Source of the DNA: CAZAKZ01 sp964485695
GTDB taxonomy: Bacteria; Planctomycetota; JAFGQW01
DNA length: 11,110 bases
Assembly (NCBI GenBank): GCA_964485695.1
Contig: CAZAKZ010000166.1
Location: forward strand, 1 to 11,110
Reading direction: 5' to 3'
This document shows positions 1-5,755 of this stretch, piece by piece; position 1 is the first letter of the stretch; each line of letters starts with the position of its first letter. A program made the position numbers and the translations under genes. The notes under the pieces were generated by a model, which worked only from the letters and a program-made list of their open reading frames with translations, was not told the origin of the DNA and did not search any database.

Positions 1-44
1 CCCCTTTTAGGGGCTTTCCTCATACCACCAGTTCTACTGGTGGT
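1..44. repeat. Two short hairpins at the window edge
   Basis: Positions 1-13 form a small hairpin (CCCCT, loop TTT, AGGGG) followed by CTTT. Positions 24-44 form a 9-bp perfect stem (ACCACCAGT / ACTGGTGGT) with a 3-base TCT loop. Together with the palindrome at 51-76 they form a run of three hairpins, most simply the 3' end of a gene lying left of the window. No function beyond termination or mRNA 3' end structure can be assigned from sequence. Confidence 0.5.
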
Positions 45-50
45 GCTGAT

Positions 51-80
51 TAGGCCATCAGGATCCTGATGGCCTATTTT
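51..80 (+). terminator. Perfect 26-bp palindrome followed by TTTT
   Basis: Positions 51-76 are a perfect self-complementary sequence centred on GGATCC (arms begin TAGGCCATCA and end TGATGGCCTA). It can fold into an 11-bp stem with a GATC loop and is followed by TTTT at 77-80. This fits a rho-independent terminator for an upstream plus-strand gene. The symmetry would also allow a hairpin on the other strand, where the palindrome is followed by ATCAGC and no T-run, so termination is better supported for the plus strand. Confidence 0.6.
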
Positions 81-126
81 GGGATCACGGGTGGAAAACT
101 CCTGGAGCCGGTCCACCTAAGTGGTG

Positions 127-159
127 GGGGGGGAAATGACGGATTGACATTTCCCCCCC
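127..159. promoter_or_regulatory. Candidate metal-regulator operator (12-bp inverted repeat)
   Basis: A perfect 12-bp inverted repeat lies at 127-138 (seven G then AAATG) and 148-159 (CATTT then seven C), separated by 9 bases. Its inner part reads GAAATG-N9-CATTTC. Known proteobacterial Zur operators are also GAAATG/CATTTC dyads upstream of zinc-transport genes, but with an 11-base centre, so the match is partial. The right arm overlaps the -35 hexamer of the promoter at 144-172, so a bound repressor would block RNA polymerase. Placement in front of a metal-uptake operon supports a metalloregulator site. The regulator identity (Zur, DtxR/MntR type, or the fused domains in this operon) is inference. 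Confidence 0.5.
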
Positions 160-172
160 ATATGCGATTAAT
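144..172 (+). promoter_or_regulatory. Sigma-70-type promoter of the metal-uptake operon
   Basis: A perfect -35 hexamer TTGACA (144-149) is separated by exactly 17 bp from ATTAAT (167-172), which matches the TATAAT consensus at four of six positions. Transcription would start near 179, leaving a leader of about 37 bases before the start codon at 216. The -35 box lies partly in the loop and partly in the right arm of the inverted repeat at 127-159, an arrangement typical of repression by steric exclusion. Confidence 0.55.
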
Positions 173-215
173 CTAGCAGGCATCCAATCCACCGGCGTTA
201 CCAGGACACGGACGT

Positions 216-1160
216 ATGAAGAAAATACCCCTCGCAACAGGCCTCCTCCTCCTTCTCACTCTCCTTGGTTGTGGTCCACAACAGGAGGACCAGGCCGACC
301 TTTCCGAGAGAACCCTCCACATCGTGGCCACCACGGGCATGATCGCCGATACCGCGGGGCGCGTGGGCGGAGCGCGCGTGGCGGTTCGCGGACTCATGGG
401 GCCCGGCGTGGATCCGCACCTCTACAAGCCCAGCGAAGGCGACGTGGCCCGCATGGACGGGGCCGATGTGATCTTCTACAACGGCCTCCACCTCGAAGGC
501 AAGATGACCGACGTGTTCAAGCAGATGCAGCGGAGAGGCAAGAAGACCGTGGCCGTCACGGAGAACATCGACCGGGCTCGGCTCCTCACCCCGCCCGAGT
601 TCGAGGGCAACTACGATCCCCACGTCTGGTTCGACGTCACCCTCTGGAGGGAGACGGTGGAGGCCGTCCGGGATACCCTGATCGAGATGGACCCGAAACA
701 CAGGGACACCTACGCGGAGAACACCCGGACCTACCTGAAAGAGCTGGACGAACTCCACGGCTTCATTCTGGCCGAGGTGAAAAAGGTCCCGGAAGGCCGG
801 CAGGTCCTGATCACGGCTCACGACGCCTTCAACTACTTCGGACGGGCGTACGGTTTCGAGGTGCGGGGGCTACAGGGGATCAGCACGCTGGCGGAGGCCG
901 GAACCGGCGACATGCGGAACCTGAGCCGGTTCATCGCGGACCGGAAGATCCCCGCCATCTTCGTGGAGTCGTCGGTGCCCGGCCGCAGCATCGAGGCGGT
1001 GCAGGCCGCGGTTCGGTCCAGGGGATTCGAGGTGGCCATCGGAGGCGAGCTCTTCTCCGACGCCCTGGGCAGCCCCGGCACGCCGGAAGGCACCTACGTG
1101 GGCATGACGCGGCACAACGTCCGTACCATCACCCAGGCCCTGGGCGGCAGAAAAGAGTGA
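216..1160 (+). CDS. troA: Metal ABC transporter substrate-binding lipoprotein (TroA/ZnuA family)
   Basis: This 314-residue protein captures a divalent metal (Mn, Zn or Fe) outside the inner membrane and delivers it to the permeases encoded downstream. Residues 1-19 are a lipoprotein leader (MKK, hydrophobic stretch, lipobox LLGC with C19), so it should be membrane-tethered. The four cluster-9 ligand positions are visible: H68 in GVDPHLY, H136 in YDPHVW, H202 in TAHDAFNYF and D282 in LFSDAL. A His (not Glu) third ligand and the absence of the His-rich acidic loop seen in many ZnuA proteins make it closest to TroA. Metal choice cannot be settled by sequence. AGGA at 203-206 lies 9 bases before ATG 216. 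It is the first gene of the operon and ends 38 bases before the ATPase gene. Confidence 0.93.
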   Translation: MKKIPLATGLLLLLTLLGCGPQQEDQADLSERTLHIVATTGMIADTAGRVGGARVAVRGLMGPGVDPHLYKPSEGDVARMDGADVIFYNGLHLEGKMTDVFKQMQRRGKKTVAVTENIDRARLLTPPEFEGNYDPHVWFDVTLWRETVEAVRDTLIEMDPKHRDTYAENTRTYLKELDELHGFILAEVKKVPEGRQVLITAHDAFNYFGRAYGFEVRGLQGISTLAEAGTGDMRNLSRFIADRKIPAIFVESSVPGRSIEAVQAAVRSRGFEVAIGGELFSDALGSPGTPEGTYVGMTRHNVRTITQALGGRKE

Positions 1161-1198
1161 CCCGTAACCGCGACAACGCTCTCTTGAGGAATCCATCC

Positions 1199-1996
1199 AT
1201 GGACCCACCGGAAACCGCCATCGAGGTGCGTGACCTGACCGTCGCGTACCGGGACCGACCCGTGCTCTGGGATCTGGATCTGGACGTGCCGGCCGGCCTG
1301 CTCATGGCCGTGGTGGGACCCAACGGGGCAGGCAAAACCACACTCCTCAAGTCCATCCTCGCCCTGGTGCGGCCCACGGCGGGTCAGATTCGCATCTTCG
1401 GGAAACCCTACCGGGAGCAGCGCAGGATCGTGGCCTACGTGCCGCAGCGCGGCTCGGTGGACTGGGACTTTCCCACCCGCGTGCTGGATGTGGTGATGAT
1501 GGGCCGCTACGGTCAGATCGGCTGGGTGCGGCGCCCCGGCCGCAAGGACAGGGCCCTCGGGATCCAGGCTCTGGAGAAGGTGGGCATGGCCGCCTTCGCC
1601 TCCAGGCAGATCAGCCAGCTCTCCGGGGGCCAGCAACAGCGGGTCTTTCTGGCCCGGGCGCTGGTGCAGGAGGCCCGCATCTACTTCATGGACGAGCCGT
1701 TCCAGGGGGTGGACGCCACCACGGAGCGGTCCATCATAGGGCTGCTCAAGACCCTCCGAGAAGAGGGAAAGACCGTGGTCGTGGTGCACCACGATCTCCA
1801 GACCGTGGCGGAGTACTTCGACTGGGTCACCCTGCTGAACGTACGTCGGGTCGCCAGCGGCCCGGTGAAGGAGGTCTTCACGGAGCACAATCTGCGCCTT
1901 GCCTACGGCGGACGCGTGGCCTTCCTGAGCCGGGCGCTCCAGAACGAGGGGCCCGAGGGGAAGGGCGGGAATCGCCCCGCCTCCGGATCGGCCTGA
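1199..1996 (+). CDS. troB: Metal ABC transporter ATP-binding protein
   Basis: This 265-residue cytoplasmic ATPase powers metal import. All ABC motifs are intact: Walker A GPNGAGKTT (40-48), Q-loop Q83 in VPQRGSVDWDFP, signature LSGGQ (141-145), Walker B IYFMDEP with D165 and E166, the D-loop GVDA, and H198 in VVHHDL. The VPQ...VDWDFP stretch followed by VMMGRYG is characteristic of Mn/Zn (MntB/ZnuC/TroB) ATPases rather than other ABC classes. The ATG at 1199 is preferred because GAGGA (1186-1190) lies 8 bases upstream and homology begins a few residues in; the reading frame is open much further upstream, but only as a shadow of troA. The stop codon is one base before the next start, implying translational coupling. 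The last 15 or so residues are Gly/Pro-rich and probably disordered. Confidence 0.94.
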   Translation: MDPPETAIEVRDLTVAYRDRPVLWDLDLDVPAGLLMAVVGPNGAGKTTLLKSILALVRPTAGQIRIFGKPYREQRRIVAYVPQRGSVDWDFPTRVLDVVMMGRYGQIGWVRRPGRKDRALGIQALEKVGMAAFASRQISQLSGGQQQRVFLARALVQEARIYFMDEPFQGVDATTERSIIGLLKTLREEGKTVVVVHHDLQTVAEYFDWVTLLNVRRVASGPVKEVFTEHNLRLAYGGRVAFLSRALQNEGPEGKGGNRPASGSA

Positions 1997-1997
1997 G

Positions 1998-3137
1998 ATG
2001 GAATCCGCCGGCCTACTCCACGACCTCCTGTTCGACTACACCCTGAGAACCGTCAGCCTGGGCTCCGCCGTCCTGGGCCTGGTGAGCGGCGTCCTCGGCG
2101 CCTTTGCCGTGCTGCGCAGGCAGAGCCTGGTGGGCGACGCCGTCTCTCACGCGGCGCTGCCCGGGGTGGCCCTGGCCTTCCTGATCACCGGGAGCAAGGC
2201 GCCCGAGGTGCTCCTCCTGGGCGCCCTGGCCGCGGGGTGGTTCGGCACCCTCCTGGTCCTGGCCGTGGTGAACCTGAGCCGCTTGAAGATCGACGCGGCC
2301 CTGGGGCTGGTGCTCTCGGTCTTTTTCGGATTCGGCCTGGTCCTGCTCACCTACATCCAGAAGCGGCCCGATGCCACCCAGGCGGGCCTGGAGACTTACC
2401 TCTTCGGCCAGGCCGCGGCCCTGCTCACCCGGGACGTGGCCCTCATGGCCGGCCTGGGCCTGACCGCACTGGTCCTGGTCGCGGTGTTCTGGAAGGAATT
2501 CAAGCTCGTCACCTTCGATCCGGAGTACGGGGCCAGCCTCGGTTTTCCCATGCGATGGCTGGACATCATCCTCACCACCCTGCTGGTGGTGGCCATCGTC
2601 CTGGGCCTGAAGACCGTGGGGGTGGTGCTCATGAGCGCCATGGTCATCGCCCCGGCCGCGGCGGCCCGGCAGTGGACCGACCGCCTGGGCGTCATGGTAC
2701 TGCTCTCCGGTCTCTTCGGCGCCGGGGCCGGCGTGGCCGGGGCAGTTATCAGCAGCACGTCGACCCGTATGCCTACGGGCCCCACCATCGTGCTCTGCAT
2801 CAGCGCCTTCGTGGTCTTCTCCTTCGCCTTCGCTCCCAACCGGGGGCTTCTGTGGCGCTGGTGGCGCAGCGAGCGAAACCGTAGGAGGCTCGTGGTCGAG
2901 AGCGTGCTGGGCGACCTCTACGAGCTGTCCCTGCAGCACGCCAGCCAGGAGTACGCCCACTCACCCAAGGTGCTCAAGGCCATGAACGTCCACCGGGCCG
3001 GCACGGGCCGGGCGTTGAAGAACCTCGAGGCGCGGGGGTGGGCCCGGCCGGAATCCGAGTACAACTGGGCCCTGACCCCGGCGGGTATCGTCGAGGCCGA
3101 ACGCCTCTTCAGGGAGCAGGCGGGAGGGGAGCCGTGA
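1998..3137 (+). CDS. troC: Metal ABC transporter permease with C-terminal winged-helix-like domain
   Basis: This 379-residue inner-membrane protein forms half of the metal channel. Residues about 15-285 are ABC-3 family membrane segments, with the conserved GDAVSHAALPG motif (46-56), YLFGQ (134-138), FKLVTFDPEYGASLG (168-182) and the last helix ending FAPNRGLLW. Typical family members stop near here. This one continues for about 85 residues (about 296-379) past an Arg-rich junction, with a predicted cytosolic region laid out like a DtxR N-terminal winged helix: LYELS helix, HTH-like stretch, RALKNLEARGWAR recognition/wing entry, then ALTPAGIVEAERLF, the LT.eG.. pattern of the wing and following helix. 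Permease-regulator fusions of this sort are known (chlamydial YtgCR). ATG 1998 directly follows the troB TGA with little Shine-Dalgarno, so coupling is likely. TroC versus TroD naming is by order. Confidence 0.92.
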   Translation: MESAGLLHDLLFDYTLRTVSLGSAVLGLVSGVLGAFAVLRRQSLVGDAVSHAALPGVALAFLITGSKAPEVLLLGALAAGWFGTLLVLAVVNLSRLKIDAALGLVLSVFFGFGLVLLTYIQKRPDATQAGLETYLFGQAAALLTRDVALMAGLGLTALVLVAVFWKEFKLVTFDPEYGASLGFPMRWLDIILTTLLVVAIVLGLKTVGVVLMSAMVIAPAAAARQWTDRLGVMVLLSGLFGAGAGVAGAVISSTSTRMPTGPTIVLCISAFVVFSFAFAPNRGLLWRWWRSERNRRRLVVESVLGDLYELSLQHASQEYAHSPKVLKAMNVHRAGTGRALKNLEARGWARPESEYNWALTPAGIVEAERLFREQAGGEP

Positions 3138-4243
3138 CCTCGACGCAGATGGAGATCCAGCTGGTGGCTTCGGTGGTGGCCGCGGCCTGCGCCCTGCCCG
3201 GGGTCTTCCTGGTGCTCCGCAGGATGTCCCTCATGAGCGATGCCATCTGCCACGCCATCCTCCCCGGCATCGTGGTGGCCTTTCTCTTCACCGAGGACCT
3301 GTCCTCCCCGCTCCTCGTGGTGGCGGCCGCAATCACCGGCCTGGTCACCGTGGCCCTCGTGGAAGCCATCCACCGCACCCGCCTCTTGAAGGAGGACGCC
3401 GCCATCGGTCTGGTCTTTTCGGCCCTGTTCAGCCTGGGAGTCGTTCTGATCTCGCAGTATGCCGGCGGGATTCACCTGGATGTGGACCGGGTGCTGCTGG
3501 GGGAGCTGGCCTTTGCTCCGTTCAACCGTCTCGAGGTTCTGGGCCACGACATCGGACCGAAGTCGCTTCATCTCATGGGCGCCATCCTCCTCCTCAATAT
3601 CCTGTTCATCACCCTCTTCTACAAGGAACTCAAGCTGGCCACTTTCGACCCCGCCCTGGCGGCGGCCCTGGGATTCTCCCCGGTGGCCCTCCATTACATC
3701 CTCATGGGCCTGGTTTCCGTCACCGCGGTGGGGGCTTTCGATGCCGTGGGTTCCATCCTGGTGGTAGCCCTCATGATCGCTCCGCCGGCCACGGCCTTTC
3801 TCCTCACCGACCGCCTGGGGAGGATGATCGTGCTGAGCATCGCCACGGGCGTGGCCAGCGCCCTGCTGGGCTACTGGGGTGCCCACCTCCTGGACGCCTC
3901 CATCGCGGGCGCCATGGCCGCCGCCGGGGGATTTTTCTTCGGCCTGGCCTTTTTCCTGGCCCCGGACCGGGGACTCCTCGCCCGGGCCCTGCGCCGGGCG
4001 CGCCGGCGCATGGAGTTCGCCCTCCGCCTGCTGGCCGTGCACCTGTTCAACCACATGCACCTGCCCGAAGCGTCGGAGGAATGCCGGCTGGAACACCTTC
4101 ATGAACACATCAACTGGCAACCCCACTTTGCCCAGCGGGTGGTGCGGTACGGCGAGAGGAGGCAGGCCGTTCGACGCGATGACGGCCTCCTCACCCTTAC
4201 TGAGGCGGGGCTGGAAATTGCCCGGGAGGCGCTGGTGCGGTGA
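3134..4243 (+). CDS. troD: Second metal ABC transporter permease with C-terminal His-rich regulatory-like domain
   Basis: This 369-residue inner-membrane protein pairs with TroC to form a heteromeric channel. It has ABC-3 family membrane helices from about 8 to 285, the SDAICHAILPG motif (35-45), LLGELAF (121-127), ELKLATFDPALAAALG (165-180) and FLAPDRGLL. GTG 3134 is chosen because it makes the GTGA overlap with the troC stop and follows a strong GGGAGGGG (3122-3129); ATG 3149 is the alternative. Residues about 290-369 are an extra cytosolic tail after an Arg-rich linker, ending LLTLTEAGLEIAREAL, again like a DtxR-type winged helix. It contains clustered possible metal ligands H303, H307, H309, C317, H321, H323 and H325. 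The tail is divergent from that of TroC, so the two are not a recent duplication. Function of the tail (gating, sensing or DNA binding) is inferred. Confidence 0.92.
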   Translation: MTSTQMEIQLVASVVAAACALPGVFLVLRRMSLMSDAICHAILPGIVVAFLFTEDLSSPLLVVAAAITGLVTVALVEAIHRTRLLKEDAAIGLVFSALFSLGVVLISQYAGGIHLDVDRVLLGELAFAPFNRLEVLGHDIGPKSLHLMGAILLLNILFITLFYKELKLATFDPALAAALGFSPVALHYILMGLVSVTAVGAFDAVGSILVVALMIAPPATAFLLTDRLGRMIVLSIATGVASALLGYWGAHLLDASIAGAMAAAGGFFFGLAFFLAPDRGLLARALRRARRRMEFALRLLAVHLFNHMHLPEASEECRLEHLHEHINWQPHFAQRVVRYGERRQAVRRDDGLLTLTEAGLEIAREALVR

Positions 4244-4262
4244 CACGAAATGGAGGAAGGTC

Positions 4263-5462
4263 ATGACAACCCTGGATCGCCGGGAATTTCTGAAGCTCGC
4301 GGGCGCGGCACCCCTCGTCCTCACGGTCCCGGGGAGCGGGTCACCGGCGCCGGAATTCGGTACAGCTGACGGACATTTGGAGATCGATCTCTCGCGCCTG
4401 GCCTGGAACCTGGATCAAATCCGGAAGCAGGTCGAGGCGCGTCCTGTGATGGCGGTGATCAAGGCCAACGCGTACGGCCACGGCCTCCTGGAGGTGGGCC
4501 GGTTTCTCGCGACGCGGGGCGTTCGCTTCCTGGCCGTGGGCAAGGTGCAGGAGGCCGTGTCACTCCGGGAGGGCAAGATCGAGGCGCCCGTGCTCAACTT
4601 CGGGCCCTTCTCCCGGGAGGACGCCGGGGAGATTGTCCGGCGAGGCCTGTCCCAGTCGGTCTACACCGGGGATTTCCGCTACCTGGCCGAGGCCGCCCGG
4701 AAACAGCATCGAGGTGCCCGGGTCCACGTCAAGGTGGACACCGGCCTCGGCCGCGTCGGCGTGCCCCACCCCCGGGCCCTAGCGTTCATCGAAGAGGTGG
4801 CAAGAATCCCCGGCCTTTCCATCGAGGGCATCTTCACCACCTTCACCGAGGACGAGGCGTTCGACCGCGTGCAGCTGGAGCGGTTTCTCTCCGTGTGCGG
4901 CGCGGCCCGAAAGAAGGGCATCGATGTGGGGCTCCGACATGCGGCGAGCAGCGCCGGGATCCTCGCCCTGTCGGACAGCTACCTGGACATGGTGCGGCCC
5001 GGTATCATGCTCTATGGGCACTACCCCTCGGAAAAGGAAGCCCGGTCGCGGAGTCTGGACCTGCGCCCGGTGCTCACGCTGAAGACCCCGGTGGTGTACG
5101 TGAAGACCCTGGGTCCCAGGGACAGCGTATCCTATCATAGGGCCTTCGTGGCCGGGAAGGCGACCCGGGTGGCGACGCTGCCGGTCGGCTATTCGGACGG
5201 CTACCCGTACCAGGCTGCCGGCAAGGCCGAGGTGCTCCTCCAGGGGCGCCGCCGCCGGTGCATCGCCCTGATCACCGCCAACCACATGACCGTGGACGTC
5301 ACCGGCGACGAGGCGGTCTCCAGCGGCCGGGAGGCCGTCCTGATCGGAAAGCAGGGGGAGGCGGAGATAACCGCGGCCGAGGTCGCAGCCTGGGCCGGAA
5401 CCTCGGTCTACAAGATCCTGATCGGGATGAGCCCGCTGCTGCCGAGGCGCTATGCCGAGTGA
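4263..5462 (+). CDS. alr: Alanine racemase family PLP enzyme with Tat-type export signal
   Basis: A 399-residue fold-III PLP enzyme that should interconvert L- and D-amino acids, classically alanine for peptidoglycan. The PLP lysine is K67 in AVIKANAYGHG, the opposing catalytic tyrosine is Y310 in LPVGYSDGY, and K157 in VHVKVDTGLGRVG matches the usual carbamylated lysine. Unusually, residues 1-24 read as a twin-arginine leader (DRREFLKLAGAAPLVLTV), so the enzyme is probably folded with its cofactor in the cytoplasm and exported. Periplasmic relatives (broad-spectrum racemases) exist but most Alr are cytoplasmic. Two usual signatures are altered: FTTF where THF is usual, and ITANHM where the common CMDQ-like stretch lies, so substrate may not be alanine. 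GGAGGAAGG sits just upstream of ATG 4263. The gap to troD is only 19 bases, so it is the last gene of the metal operon. Confidence 0.88.
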   Translation: MTTLDRREFLKLAGAAPLVLTVPGSGSPAPEFGTADGHLEIDLSRLAWNLDQIRKQVEARPVMAVIKANAYGHGLLEVGRFLATRGVRFLAVGKVQEAVSLREGKIEAPVLNFGPFSREDAGEIVRRGLSQSVYTGDFRYLAEAARKQHRGARVHVKVDTGLGRVGVPHPRALAFIEEVARIPGLSIEGIFTTFTEDEAFDRVQLERFLSVCGAARKKGIDVGLRHAASSAGILALSDSYLDMVRPGIMLYGHYPSEKEARSRSLDLRPVLTLKTPVVYVKTLGPRDSVSYHRAFVAGKATRVATLPVGYSDGYPYQAAGKAEVLLQGRRRRCIALITANHMTVDVTGDEAVSSGREAVLIGKQGEAEITAAEVAAWAGTSVYKILIGMSPLLPRRYAE

Positions 5463-5484
5463 CGGCAGGATTAGGGCTCCGGCT

Positions 5485-5511
5485 ACGGATGAAACCCGAT
5501 CCGTGTTTTTT
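5485..5511 (+). terminator. Putative terminator of the tro-alr operon
   Basis: A 6-bp stem ACGGAT (5485-5490) / ATCCGT (5499-5504) with an 8-base loop is followed by G and six T (5506-5511). It starts 22 bases after the alr stop codon. The stem is short but the T-run is good, so intrinsic termination is plausible. Confidence 0.5.
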
Positions 5512-5542
5512 CTTCTTCGGAGGCGGTTCCAACGTCTGCCTC

Positions 5543-5573
5543 GCTTTGAGGTCACATTTTGTGACCTCAAAGC
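5543..5573. repeat. 14-bp-stem near-palindrome between convergent genes
   Basis: Arms GCTTTGAGGTCACA (5543-5556) and TGTGACCTCAAAGC (5560-5573) pair perfectly around a TTT centre. There is no T-run on either side, so it is not a textbook terminator. It could be a backup bidirectional terminator for the convergent alr and glycosidase-like genes, or a protein-binding dyad (GGTCACA/TGTGACC). Neither is proved by sequence. Confidence 0.55.
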
Positions 5574-5755
5574 AGCCCATTCCACGTGGCTGCTACACTG
5601 TCATGAAACGGAAGGTGTGACTCCGTCCGTTCACACAGTAGGTCGCAAAAGAATGGACTCGGCTTCGCTCATTTTTGGAAAAACCAGGTACGGCGTGAAT
5701 CAGATACGGGTCGAGGTGACCGGGAATCGCTGGCTCTTCGCTCTGACTCCGTATC
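5574..5755. other. Non-coding stretch between convergent genes
   Basis: No convincing gene, RNA or mobile-element signal is visible here. The only structure noted is a distant inverted repeat AGATACGG (5702-5709) / CCGTATCT (5749-5756) with a 39-base loop just beyond the stop of the minus-strand gene. It may contribute to 3' end structure of that transcript, but lacks a T-run. Confidence 0.4.

Noticed and set aside
269..1198. An N-terminal extension of the ATPase overlapping troA
   Set aside because: The translated extension is Arg/Gly-rich shadow of the lipoprotein gene. ABC homology and a good ribosome site both place the start at 1199.
2013..2960. A 315-codon minus-strand open frame inside troC
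   Set aside because: Antisense shadow: hydrophilic, His/Gln/Gly-rich and domain-free opposite a membrane protein gene.
2918..4324. A 468-codon minus-strand open frame across the permeases
   Set aside because: The product is Gly/His/Glu/Gln-rich low-complexity text with no domain, and the plus strand encodes two clear ABC-3 permeases with overlapping stop and start.
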